Origin: JAPOUP01 sp026708635
GTDB taxonomy: Bacteria; Pseudomonadota; Alphaproteobacteria; Rhodobacterales; Rhodobacteraceae
Direction: 5' to 3'
Assembly: GCA_965200115.1 (NCBI GenBank)
Contig: OZ241336.1
Coordinates: 3,348,001 to 3,412,000, forward strand
DNA length: 64,000 nt
Positions 11,020 through 19,932 of this stretch are shown piece after piece. Positions within the stretch are counted from its first letter, which is position 1. Each line of letters starts with the position of its first letter. A program made the position numbers and the translations under genes. The notes under the pieces are model-generated. The model saw only the letters and a list, made by a program, of their open reading frames with translations, was not told the DNA's origin and ran no database searches.

Positions 11020-11185
11020 GGCTCCTAGCTATCGTATTGAACTTGATAAGTAAATATAGGTTGATCTGCGAACCTTGGCAGGCTGGCCTTCGATATGGGA
11101 CTCGCCGCCCTCCATCGGGTCTGGAAGCCCTATATTCCTTGATCTGCGAACCCTTCCAGATTCGGACGGTCGCTTGCGGTTCGCA
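11020..11185 (-). promoter_or_regulatory. CRISPR leader between cas2 and the array
   Basis: This is the non-coding stretch between the cas2 stop and the first repeat, the usual place of a type I-C leader. It is AT-rich just beside the first repeat (about 11026-11060). It contains an exact 14-base direct repeat, TTGATCTGCGAACC, at 11061-11074 and 11139-11152, with starts 78 bp apart. On the transcribed strand this reads GGTTCGCAGATCAA. Leader status rests on position and repeat orientation. The role of the repeated motif (adaptation, host-factor binding or promoter control) is unknown. Confidence 0.8.
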
Positions 11186-11476
11186 TCATGCAATCAGAAG
11201 GTCGTCGGGGTCTTCGGATGGTTTTGCCCCGACATGCTCGACGCGGCGGCGCCATTCCCGCCCAAGAAAATAGAATCTCAGGCTGTCCCTGCCTGGATCG
11301 ATTGCATTGACCAGCCGTGCGCGCATGACAGTCCAGCGTGCGGGATCGACATCGCATTCAAAAACGGAAAACTGCACGCGTTGTCCGTGGTCTTCGCAGA
11401 TTCTTGCTACCCTCCTCAATCTCTTAGGACCGCCCTCCGAATGAACGGCGACGTCGTATGTGATGAGAACGAGCAA
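11186..11476 (-). CDS. cas2: CRISPR-associated protein Cas2 (type I-C)
   Basis: A 96-residue ferredoxin-fold protein, the central dimer of the Cas1-Cas2 integrase that inserts new spacers at the leader end. The N-terminus MLVLITYDVAV holds the conserved Asp after the first beta strand. The following GGPKRLRRVARICEDHGQRVQFSVFEC is typical of Cas2. Length is normal for subtype I-C. It is the last gene of the cas operon, starting 2 bp after the cas1 stop and ending against the leader. Confidence 0.96.
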   Translation of the reverse strand: MLVLITYDVAVHSEGGPKRLRRVARICEDHGQRVQFSVFECDVDPARWTVMRARLVNAIDPGRDSLRFYFLGREWRRRVEHVGAKPSEDPDDLLIA

Positions 11477-11478
11477 TT

Positions 11479-12510
11479 CTAGCTCCAGATCCAGGCTGGA
11501 TAGCCGTTGATGTCGTTGCGCAGATGCCTAGCGAGCAACTGGGCCTGAACCTGCGGCACCAGCCCCAACGCCAGTCTCTCGTTAAGCCAGGAATGACGCA
11601 ACCGTACACGCTTGCGATCATGATAGGCCTGAAGAACGGTTTTCCGTCCGGCGTCGGTCAGCAGAACCGCTCCGGGTTGCTGAATCTCAAAGTCGCGGCT
11701 GGACAACTGCCTCCGGTTCACGAGGGTTAGGGCCACGCGGTCGGCGAGGGGCGCGCGCAATTCTTCCATCAGGTCAAGCGCCAGCGACATGCGTCCCGGC
11801 CTGTCGCGGTGCAGGAAGCCCATCTGCGGATCGAGACCATGCGCCTCGCAGCCCGCGCGCGCATCGATGGCGACAAGGGCGTAAAGAAAGGACAGAACGG
11901 CGTTCATTGGATCTCGGGGCGGGCGTCGGTTACGTCCGGGAAATTTCATGGAGGAATCATCCGAGCGAATCAAGTATCCAAAGGCGGACCAGTAAGCGTG
12001 ACCCGCTTCTCCCTCATGGCCTCGCAACTCATCGAGATCCGTGGCGGTCAGGGCCTGTCGGGCTGCACTGGCCATCCTGAGCTGCGCGGTTTCAACCTCC
12101 TTCGCGCCGGAAGTGTCGGGATAGTCACGCAGATGACGCCGCAGGATGGCGCGCTGGTTAGTCACCTTCGCCGCGACAACTGCCTGGGCCACTGGAAGTG
12201 CCGAGACCGGGTCGCCCGTAGCGCGATGCTGCGCACGTCGGAGAAGAACGTTTCCAGACTGCGGACCCTCGATCCTCGCCATGAGTTTGCCAGAAAAGCC
12301 AAGCCATGCCATCGAAATCCCCGACCTTGCGGCAAAATGCATCGCGTCGGGCGTTGCCGAGGTCTCACTGAAAAGGATAATCTGGCCTAGGAGGTGGGCA
12401 GGTGTCCGCTTCGCCACACGGCCATCGATCTCCACGACCACCGTCTCACCTTCCTTGCGCAGGCAGGCCCCCTCGGTGGCGACATAAAGCGTGTTCAGAA
12501 GGCGTTTCAT
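11479..12510 (-). CDS. cas1: CRISPR-associated endonuclease Cas1 (type I-C)
   Basis: A 343-residue integrase subunit. The frame is open further upstream, but the ATG at 12510 (MKRLLNTLYVATEG) matches type I-C Cas1 starts and overlaps the cas4 stop as ATGA. The metal-binding residues are visible: Glu in RGHEGEAGHAYW, His in GFLHRDRPGR, and Asp in SLALDLMEELRAPLAD. With Cas2 and Cas4 it captures protospacers and inserts them at the leader-proximal repeat. All catalytic residues look intact. Confidence 0.97.
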   Translation of the reverse strand: MKRLLNTLYVATEGACLRKEGETVVVEIDGRVAKRTPAHLLGQIILFSETSATPDAMHFAARSGISMAWLGFSGKLMARIEGPQSGNVLLRRAQHRATGDPVSALPVAQAVVAAKVTNQRAILRRHLRDYPDTSGAKEVETAQLRMASAARQALTATDLDELRGHEGEAGHAYWSAFGYLIRSDDSSMKFPGRNRRPPRDPMNAVLSFLYALVAIDARAGCEAHGLDPQMGFLHRDRPGRMSLALDLMEELRAPLADRVALTLVNRRQLSSRDFEIQQPGAVLLTDAGRKTVLQAYHDRKRVRLRHSWLNERLALGLVPQVQAQLLARHLRNDINGYPAWIWS

Positions 12511-13136
12511 TCGGGCACGCCCGCTCTCGCGATACTGTACCTCATCCAGCCGTGCGCGTCCAAGCGCTGCGACTTCGGACGGCATAAACCATTGAGCGAA
12601 CACGCCTCGCAGCGCATTGGATCATAGACCGGTGCAGGGAGACGCGCTTCGGAAAGCCCGTTTCGCATTTCAATGGCCACCCGCTCGGTCAAGGTGCGCA
12701 GGCCGTCGTCAAACGAGACCACCAAGCGTCGCTGCCTTGCGCCATAGAATAGGGCGCCTTCCGGGACGGTAGCGCCCGTCATTTCCTCAAGGCAGATCGC
12801 CTGTGCGCAGAGTTGCACCTCGTCGGCGCGATGAGCCTTGGGCCGGCCACGCTTGTATTCAACCGGGTAGGGACGGGATCCGTGCATTTCAACTACATCC
12901 GCAACGCCGTGGAGCCTAAGGCGGGACGACGCGAGCTGGACCGATCTCAACACCCGGATGCCCCGGCGACTCTCCGGTCGCCCCGCATCGGCGCGTTCAT
13001 GAAGGATACGACCTTCAGCGGTCAGACGGTTCTCTTCCCAAAGCCGCTCGACATGGATCAGGGCGCATTGGCGCGGGCAAAACAGCCAATGCTGCAACGC
13101 TGAAACTGGCTGGCTCCGGTCTGGGTTACTCACCAA
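12507..13136 (-). CDS. cas4: CRISPR-associated exonuclease Cas4
   Basis: A 209-residue RecB-like nuclease with a Fe-S cluster that helps process prespacers so that they carry a correct PAM. One cysteine motif lies near the N-terminus (CPRQCALIHVE) and further cysteines near the C-terminus (CEACSLNGLC). The nuclease core shows GVADVVE and PVEYKRG. The most upstream start is TTG at 13136; GTG at 13133 is also possible. Both overlap the cas7 stop, so it is translationally coupled. The end overlaps the cas1 ATG. Confidence 0.96.
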   Translation of the reverse strand: MVSNPDRSQPVSALQHWLFCPRQCALIHVERLWEENRLTAEGRILHERADAGRPESRRGIRVLRSVQLASSRLRLHGVADVVEMHGSRPYPVEYKRGRPKAHRADEVQLCAQAICLEEMTGATVPEGALFYGARQRRLVVSFDDGLRTLTERVAIEMRNGLSEARLPAPVYDPMRCEACSLNGLCRPKSQRLDAHGWMRYSIARAGVPE

Positions 13137-14083
13137 GGCTCGATCAGGGCGACGCCCTCCGGCAGGCCCGTGTCGCTCACATCGATCCGATAGTCTCCGA
13201 AGCTTCTGGCAGGCGGCCAGTTATGGGTCCGCACGTCACCGATGGGTAACGCTTCCCCTCCATGCACGCGACTGACCTGTACCCGATCGAACAACCTGTG
13301 CGCCTGCGCGTTTCCGAGTTCGCTGTCATGCCGGAAGACGATTAGCCGCCTCGCCGACATCATGCCACGTGAGGCGGAGCGGTCGAGGTCGAGCATGTCA
13401 CGCATTCCCACCCATAGGAGATCCAGATCATCCTCCGAGAATCCGGTTCGCTGCGCAAGCTTGGCGTTGACGAAACCGTGCACGCGATAGAGGCCGTAAG
13501 GGACGATGTTCTTGCGGCCCATCGTCCGTTCCTTGTCCCGATCTTCTTCTTTAGTGACAGAAGAACGCGTTATGGACACCTCCATCGGCATGATGGTCTC
13601 TTCCGAGCGAGCGAAGGAAAGCTGCACCGGACCGCGCACCTGGCCCGCGTTCACACCGGTGGACATCACAGCCCCGAAGGTCCGGATATCCCAGAAATTT
13701 GCGCACATCCAGTCGGTGAGCTTTCTCGCGTCGGCATCCTCCTTGGGAAGTCGCCTGTAGTCATTGGCCTTCTGCGGCTCAACGCCGGTCGCCTCCCAAG
13801 CCTCCCGATGGGTCTCGTTGAGCACGGCCCGTTCGGTGAAGTAGATCCGATGCGGTGACGAGTTGCCGTGAACTTCCGCCACGAAGTTCCGGAGCTTTCG
13901 CTTTATTGAGACGTCCGACATCAGGCCCTGACTCGTTTCCGGATCCATCCGCGGCATGTTCCCCGCGTCCGGGTCGCCGTTGGGATTTCCGTTCTGGACA
14001 TCGAGAAAAAGCACGAAATCGTGGCGGTTCCTCAACCTGCCCTCTCGTTCCGCCGTGGCATCCATTGATGCATCCTGCGTCAC
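13130..14083 (-). CDS. cas7: Cascade backbone protein Cas7 (Csd2, type I-C)
   Basis: A 317-residue RAMP-fold protein that coats the crRNA spacer in the type I-C Cascade. The N-terminal FVLFLDVQNGNPNGDPDAGNMPR segment is characteristic of the Csd2/Csh2 family, and RGPVQLSFARS and NIVPYGLYRVHGFVNA follow the family pattern. The start is GTG at 14083, preceded by a strong GGAGG six bases upstream, and it overlaps the cas8c stop. An inner ATG at 14065 is less well placed. Confidence 0.96.
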   Translation of the reverse strand: MTQDASMDATAEREGRLRNRHDFVLFLDVQNGNPNGDPDAGNMPRMDPETSQGLMSDVSIKRKLRNFVAEVHGNSSPHRIYFTERAVLNETHREAWEATGVEPQKANDYRRLPKEDADARKLTDWMCANFWDIRTFGAVMSTGVNAGQVRGPVQLSFARSEETIMPMEVSITRSSVTKEEDRDKERTMGRKNIVPYGLYRVHGFVNAKLAQRTGFSEDDLDLLWVGMRDMLDLDRSASRGMMSARRLIVFRHDSELGNAQAHRLFDRVQVSRVHGGEALPIGDVRTHNWPPARSFGDYRIDVSDTGLPEGVALIEPW

Positions 14084-15867
14084 TCGTTTCCTCCTTCCGT
14101 TTGCTTGCTGTCAATCAGGGTCTCATTTGCATCCACCGCCTTGGCGTAAAAGGCCGAAACCTGATGGTAGAAGCCGATAAAGAAGCGCCCCTGCGCCTCC
14201 AGCGGCAGAGTCGCGGGCAGTTCTCCATCTCCCGGTAGGCACGCGAGCACGGACGCGACGACCTGGTCGGCTCTAACCCCGGCTCCGCGCTTCGGTCCGC
14301 CCGCCTTCGACAGGGCGGCGAGATTGTGTTCATAGCCGCGCATAAGTACCGGAAAAATGCGTGCCGGCGTGGCTGAGGCAGCGCCAATGTATTTCTGGCG
14401 AAGACCCGCGCCCCTCTCCTGATAGCTTTTTTCGGCGTAGGTGTATGCCCCGAAGAGCCGCCCAAGCAGGTAGGCCATGTCAGTGGCCCTTTCATCCAGC
14501 GCCATCGGCACCTCCTGTTTGTGGTTGCGTCGCAGGACCCCGCGTATCATCGCTGCGCGGCGACCATCGACATTTCCATGTTTTTTGCGGTCTGGATCTC
14601 CCTCGACCCTAACCCGACTGATGACAGCCGAGAGCAAAGTTGATGGATAGCGACCGCCTGTCAGAATCGCGCGCATGAGGTCGCCACCAAGGCCATTCGG
14701 AACGTTTTTTGCGTCGCGCTGCGCGGCAAGATCGTAAAGCAGAGCCCATGGCTTTGGAGACACGTCCAATCCATCCTTCACGAAAGGTGACGGCTCGGTC
14801 ACGCAGTCAGACCAGAATTTCGTTACGGCCCTAGCGAAGCCGCGAAGCGTTCCCGGATGCCAGTATCGGACCGCCAGACGCGCCGAATTCGGTGCGAGGC
14901 CTAATACGAACAGCTGGGCCTCGGGATCGAGAACCTCGTCGGCACGCATTCGTCCGGACGCAACTGCCTCGACCCGCGCACGCAGTTCCGATTCAGCGGA
15001 GGCGCTGTCGGTGCCCGCCAGCAAGGCCTCAAGCGTGCGCTCCGCCTCTGGTTGGTCGGCCCAGAACACCACCGTATCGCCGGCAATCCGCATGGAATTT
15101 CCCGATCCCTTCTCGAGCAGGGCGTTCAAAGCCGTACCATACTCGAAAGCTGCAATCTCCGACACAGGAGCGTTCTCGCCCTGTTCCTTGCCGTGTGATG
15201 TCTCGGCGGCATTATTGAAGGAAACCAGCATAGCGCCGGACGACTGTGCTCCTGCCACGCTCTTGACCGCGGGATGCAGCCGCGCCAACGCACCCCTACG
15301 CCCGGTCACCAGGCAGACCGTTTCCGTATCCCGGGCTTCTTCGGCAAGCAGTGCGCGTGCGGCCGGCAAGTCGTGCAGGAACGGCCCATTATCCAACTGG
15401 AAGACAATGTTCTGGTCGACGAGAGATTCTGCATCGGGAAAGTCCGCGAACCACTCCGGCATCCATGCGTCGCAAAATCTCCGCAGGGCGAGCAGCGCCT
15501 CCTCGCCGGTGGATTCGAGTAAGGCCAAGTGCCATTCCCTGAACGCATCGTGTTCGGCAAGCGTACGCTTTGCCTGTCCGGGTCCGTTCTCCGTCTCGGT
15601 AACGCCAAGGACATAGGCCGACTTGTCCCAGAACGTGTTCGGCTTGATTCCACTCGTTCTCGTCACCGCCCTGGGCACAGGCATCTTTCGTGGCCGGAGC
15701 TTCCCTTGCTCGTCCGGTGCCATCATTGAGCGGATGGTGCGCACTGCGCCATCCCGCTTCAGGACGACCGCGGCGCCGATACTTTCGGTCGAGAATCCGA
15801 ATTCCGGCCAGTTCCTTTCGCTCGCCTGCCTCTCGTAGAGCCCGACCAGTTCCTGAAGGATAGTCAT
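14080..15867 (-). CDS. cas8c: Cascade large subunit Cas8c (Csd1)
   Basis: A 595-residue type I-C large subunit. In this family it recognises the PAM and, through an internal start, can also yield the small subunit Cas11c. I chose the ATG at 15867 (MTILQELVGLYERQ) because it overlaps the cas5 stop as ATGA and matches Csd1 N-termini. A frame extension to 15891 is possible. Recognisable segments include CLVTGRRGALARLHPAVKSV, GAMLVSFNNAAE and VVFWADQPEAE. No break is seen. Confidence 0.95.
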   Translation of the reverse strand: MTILQELVGLYERQASERNWPEFGFSTESIGAAVVLKRDGAVRTIRSMMAPDEQGKLRPRKMPVPRAVTRTSGIKPNTFWDKSAYVLGVTETENGPGQAKRTLAEHDAFREWHLALLESTGEEALLALRRFCDAWMPEWFADFPDAESLVDQNIVFQLDNGPFLHDLPAARALLAEEARDTETVCLVTGRRGALARLHPAVKSVAGAQSSGAMLVSFNNAAETSHGKEQGENAPVSEIAAFEYGTALNALLEKGSGNSMRIAGDTVVFWADQPEAERTLEALLAGTDSASAESELRARVEAVASGRMRADEVLDPEAQLFVLGLAPNSARLAVRYWHPGTLRGFARAVTKFWSDCVTEPSPFVKDGLDVSPKPWALLYDLAAQRDAKNVPNGLGGDLMRAILTGGRYPSTLLSAVISRVRVEGDPDRKKHGNVDGRRAAMIRGVLRRNHKQEVPMALDERATDMAYLLGRLFGAYTYAEKSYQERGAGLRQKYIGAASATPARIFPVLMRGYEHNLAALSKAGGPKRGAGVRADQVVASVLACLPGDGELPATLPLEAQGRFFIGFYHQVSAFYAKAVDANETLIDSKQTEGGNE

Positions 15868-16523
15868 GCCGAAGACGCCTCGGCATGGCATTTCGCGACG
15901 TCGATCACCCCGTTTTCCATCTGTGCCCGAAAGAAGATCGAGCTGTGGTTGTTAGCATAGTCTATGTCGTAAAGCATCCAGCCGAAATCACGGTCGCCGA
16001 CATCCGATGGAGGAATGGCGTCAACTAGCGTGAAGTCCGCCGGAAACTCCCGTACGCCGAGACACGGCTGGTGAAAGCACTGCCCCCGGGAAGCGCGTCG
16101 GCGAAACATCTCGGCATGCTTTCCCGGATTGTCTTCGGGGCCGGCCTTGGCGGTCATCTCGAAATGCGCCTCGATCCCGTATTCGACATCGGCGAGGCAG
16201 AGCATGGCTCTCTGCTGGCGGTCTTCGTCGACATTAAGCGCCAGCCCTCTAAGGTCGTTAGACCTCATCGCCCTCCTCACGCTAGCCGCCGGAATCTTCG
16301 ACGCGATTTCGTTTCGCCGGACGGATTCGAACCGGATCGGCCGCAGCACATGTATCCGGTTGATGGTCCAGCGGATCGCGGGCTTCCAGTGAATCGCCTC
16401 GAGAATGCCCCGTGCGGCTGACGGGGTCATCACGTCGTACGAGACCCTTTCTACCTTCATTTCGGGTCGCGTGAAACAGGCATTCCGCCCCTTAACCAGG
16501 AGCCTTATTCCGTTCGCGGCCAT
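15864..16523 (-). CDS. cas5: Cas5c (Cas5d), crRNA-processing Cascade subunit
   Basis: A 219-residue RAMP protein. In type I-C systems, which lack Cas6, Cas5c cuts the repeat hairpin of pre-crRNA and stays on the 5' handle. The sequence has the expected N-terminal strand (IRLLVKGRNACFTRPEMKVERVSYDVMTPSAARGILEAIHWKP) and the FESVRRNEI motif. No cas6 is present in the window. The start codon is ATG at 16523, about 90 bp downstream of cas3. The end overlaps cas8c. Confidence 0.96.
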   Translation of the reverse strand: MAANGIRLLVKGRNACFTRPEMKVERVSYDVMTPSAARGILEAIHWKPAIRWTINRIHVLRPIRFESVRRNEIASKIPAASVRRAMRSNDLRGLALNVDEDRQQRAMLCLADVEYGIEAHFEMTAKAGPEDNPGKHAEMFRRRASRGQCFHQPCLGVREFPADFTLVDAIPPSDVGDRDFGWMLYDIDYANNHSSIFFRAQMENGVIDVAKCHAEASSA

Positions 16524-16613
16524 GCGATTGCCTCCCGCCGCATCAATTTCCTCGTGTTCCGACGTGCCTCATTTGGGTGTAGTCGCATCAATTCCGACCT
16601 AGGGCAAGAGCGG

Positions 16614-18794
16614 TCAGATCACCCCGCCCGGCTCACCGGACATGCTCAGGCCCGCGTCGGGATCATACAAGTCGCCGCTGTCCAGCACGGCGAATTGCTC
16701 GTCGAACCGTTCCGGCATCCACCAGGACACGTGCCTTTGTTCCCAAAGCGATGCCCACATCCTCCACGGCACGTTGACCGCGAAGGGCCGCGCTAGCCGC
16801 TCCACCGTTCCCGGCCCACTGAAACGCTCAGAGTCCATTCGCACCGAGCCGACGCCCCAGCGACCGTCCCGAACTATCACCGGGCGCTGGCCGTCCTTTA
16901 TTACACGGAACGCTGCCTCAATGTCTTCATAATGACAGTGTGATCCGAATTTTCGGATCGCGCCGAGAATACCGCCGATCCTCGTTGACCCGACCATAGC
17001 TGCGTCCAGCGCGTCAGCGCCGTATGTCTGCCACAGGAGCCGAAAGTAGTTCCGGACGGCGGCCTCCCCAACTGGATCGTCCGGATGGTCCTTCAGGATC
17101 TCGCGGCCGATCGCGGCAAACTGCTCTACCGCAGGGGGCGCGTCATGCTCAGGCCGAAAGATCTCGACGCGGCCAAGGCCGGGGAGATGGCCCTCTCGAT
17201 TGCATCGCCCCGCCGCCTGCGCGATCGAGTCGATGCCCGCGGCGGCGCGCAGGACAAGAGGAAAGTCGACGTCCACACCCGCCTCGATCAGGGAGGTCGA
17301 GACGAGCCGGACCGGTCTGTCTTCATCAAGTCTCGCGCGAACATCCGCCAGGACGGCCCGTCTATGATCCGGCGTCATAAGGGTACTGAGATGGGCCGCG
17401 CCCTCGGCATTCCTTACGAGATCAAAGAGGCCTCGGGCCTGGAGCCTGTTGTCGACAATGGTCAGGACCTGCCCGGCATCTCTCATTCGGTCCGCCAGCT
17501 CCGCGTCGGACTGCGGACCCAAGTCACGGACTTTGACCCGCTTGAGCGTCGCGAAGAGTCCGGGCGGGTCTGGGGCGATCTCGCGCGCGCCCTCAAGCGC
17601 TTCGGGGGCTAGGAAACCGTCCGCGCGCGTCAATGCCGGCTGCGTTGCGGTGGAAAGAACGACACTCGCTCCATAGCCGTCCATCAATTCCTGCAAGGCG
17701 GCGAGACTGGGCCGCAGGAGAGCCAGCGGTAGTGTCTGCGCTTCGTCCAGGACGATCACCGACTTGGCGAGGCTCGGCAGCTTACGGCATCTCTTCTTGC
17801 GCGCGGCATAGAGGCTCTCGAAGAACTGCACTGCCGTGGTCACTACTACGGGCACGTCCCAGCTCGTTCCCATTACGCGCCGTTGCTCCGCCTCGGTCTC
17901 GGTCTTATCCTCTCCCTGCCAGTCCGCCGCCGAGTGATGCTCCAGCACGACCCTGTCACCAAGCACGGCTCGAAAGACCTGGGCCGTCTGCTCTATGATC
18001 GACGTGTAGGGAATGATGAAGACGAGCCGCCGAAGGCCATGAGCCATCGCGTGCTCGAGTCCGAACCCGAGCGATGTCAGCGTCTTGCCACCTCCTGTCG
18101 GCACGGTCAGCGTAAATAGGCCCGGTGCCTCGGTAGCCCGAAGCCGGGCGTGTTCGAGCACACGGGCGCGAAGCGCGTTGACGGTTCCTCGCCTGTTGAA
18201 GCTCCCTGCCATATGCGCATTGAAGGCGGACAGCATGTCCGGTTCGATTTCGTGTGGTCCCGCCGCGACCTCATGTCCTGCGGTCTCCGCGTAGAAGGCG
18301 GCGGTTTCCCGATCGTCGGCGTCACATAGCGCACCGTAAAGCATCCGCGCTAGGAACTGCAGCCTGAAGGGGGCAAGATCTAGGTCGGTTTCGATCCGGC
18401 TCGGGAGTGCAAAGGCCGGCAGTTCGCACCATCGCGGCAAGCGGACGGTCTCCGCCGCTTCGAGACGCCTGTTCAATTTGTCCGGATTGGGCAGATGGCC
18501 GTGATGGCCGGTGATGACGCCAGCTAGAAACCTTGCCCGCGCGTTCCAATCCACCAGGGCCTTCGCGCCTTCCCCGGAATGCATTACCTTGACGGAGTCT
18601 CCGTCGAGGCGCCGCTGGAAATCAGGTTTCACCTTGCCCAGGTCGTGCAGAAGACCAAGCGCATAGGCCAGTTCGCCGCAGCCGAACGGCGCGGCCCTGG
18701 CTTCGGCCGCCTCGGCGACCCGCACCGAATGCGCCTGAAGCGTCTCCCATTTCCCGCGCGATTTATCACCGTCAACGGAATGAGCGAAGATCAT
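16614..18794 (-). CDS. cas3: Cas3 helicase-nuclease (type I-C)
   Basis: A 726-residue effector with an N-terminal HD nuclease and a superfamily 2 helicase; it unwinds and degrades DNA bound by Cascade. The HD part shows LQAHSVRV, LLHDLGKVKPDF, MHSGEGAK and GHHGHLP. The helicase part shows Walker A VPTGGGKT, motif II VLDEAQ, motif III STATQPAL and motif VI QAAGRCNREG. I placed the start at ATG 18794 (MIFAHSVDGDK) because the upstream extension to 18926 has no family similarity. It is the first gene of the operon; no clear promoter was identified upstream. Confidence 0.96.
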   Translation of the reverse strand: MIFAHSVDGDKSRGKWETLQAHSVRVAEAAEARAAPFGCGELAYALGLLHDLGKVKPDFQRRLDGDSVKVMHSGEGAKALVDWNARARFLAGVITGHHGHLPNPDKLNRRLEAAETVRLPRWCELPAFALPSRIETDLDLAPFRLQFLARMLYGALCDADDRETAAFYAETAGHEVAAGPHEIEPDMLSAFNAHMAGSFNRRGTVNALRARVLEHARLRATEAPGLFTLTVPTGGGKTLTSLGFGLEHAMAHGLRRLVFIIPYTSIIEQTAQVFRAVLGDRVVLEHHSAADWQGEDKTETEAEQRRVMGTSWDVPVVVTTAVQFFESLYAARKKRCRKLPSLAKSVIVLDEAQTLPLALLRPSLAALQELMDGYGASVVLSTATQPALTRADGFLAPEALEGAREIAPDPPGLFATLKRVKVRDLGPQSDAELADRMRDAGQVLTIVDNRLQARGLFDLVRNAEGAAHLSTLMTPDHRRAVLADVRARLDEDRPVRLVSTSLIEAGVDVDFPLVLRAAAGIDSIAQAAGRCNREGHLPGLGRVEIFRPEHDAPPAVEQFAAIGREILKDHPDDPVGEAAVRNYFRLLWQTYGADALDAAMVGSTRIGGILGAIRKFGSHCHYEDIEAAFRVIKDGQRPVIVRDGRWGVGSVRMDSERFSGPGTVERLARPFAVNVPWRMWASLWEQRHVSWWMPERFDEQFAVLDSGDLYDPDAGLSMSGEPGGVI

Positions 18795-19932
18795 CGTTCT
18801 GCGACCCCATCCGCAAGCTTGTTCTCCGCGCCATTGGCCCCGGATTCCGTCGAGAACCACCACCAAATCTTCTCGCGCGTCCCTTATCCACGGTTCACCG
18901 CTTTCTAGCACCCTGGAACGGCACACGAGTTGCGGGCCACGTTCGTCGTCAGGTATGATGCCTTCATCCTGTCACGGGGGCAACGGGTGAGATATCGTGG
19001 AACGGATCGGTCACGCATCGGCGATGGGGCTAGGCTCCCGCCTGAGGGGCTGCTGCGGCCCGTCGCGCGGGATGGGCGCCGAGACCGACATCGGGCCGTG
19101 GGGAAATGCGCGCGGAGTCACGGGGATCTCTGCAACGGTTTTGATGGAGCGTCGAGGGACGTGATCCTACCGCGGCACGAAATGCCGTCTCCCAAGTCTG
19201 GCCAATTGCCCGGCCACATTCGGACTTCTACGAAAATGATCCGTGCCAGCTTTTCGCCAAGCCCTTCGTCACGGTCTCGTGCCGAATGACCCTCCTGGGA
19301 GTACATTTGTGAAATTGACCGGGGTACGTGAATTTCGGTCAGCCACTACGTATTTGGCAGCCCGCCTTCGCCACCATAGATGGTTCAGTCAATTTCCGTA
19401 TGTTGGACTGTCTACCAGTCCCGAATCGCACCGGTGACGTAAGCGATGTAGTGTTTTCTCACTTCGTTGCATCCGTCATGCGTGATTTCCATTCTTCCAA
19501 CGTCATACAAGGAAAGCCCGATCTCTATTTCGTTGATGGACCAATAGTAACTTGCTGAACCTCATGACAGGGATTAAACGAAGCTGCTTCGCAGCAGTTT
19601 GACGTTCCGCTTAGCCTTTCGCTGAATTCCTGACGTCTCGCGGGGCGGTGCCGGCTGCGGAGCGCTACCTGTGCCATTTTCTCGACCGCGTTCGCCATTG
19701 TCTCTGCCGACGGCCCCGTCTCCGGGAGGTCCGGTGACGCACAGTCCGGTTTCAGGGGGACAGACCATAACGAAGACCACACCGGAAACGGAGAGACCAC
19801 AGGACCGGAGATCCGGACCTTCAGGCCATTGAAATACCCAACTGAGAGCCATGAGCGATTCGACGGGATCGGGGTGTCCTCTGGGTTACCGGCTCTGGGG
19901 TCACTGGACCTATCCCTGATTTGAATCCGATT
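18795..19932. other. Gene-poor stretch upstream of cas3
   Basis: About 1.1 kb between cas3 and the aminotransferase stop. Several short frames exist on both strands (for example 19328-19558 plus), but none shows a recognisable domain or a convincing ribosome site. A small perfect hairpin, GCTGC-TTC-GCAGC, lies at about 19583-19596. The cas3 promoter should lie at the left end, reading leftward. I see nothing else I can support. Confidence 0.5.

Noticed and set aside
18930..19289. A plus-strand frame of 119 codons upstream of cas3
   Set aside because: No ribosome site, no domain and Arg-rich low-complexity sequence; not supported as a gene.
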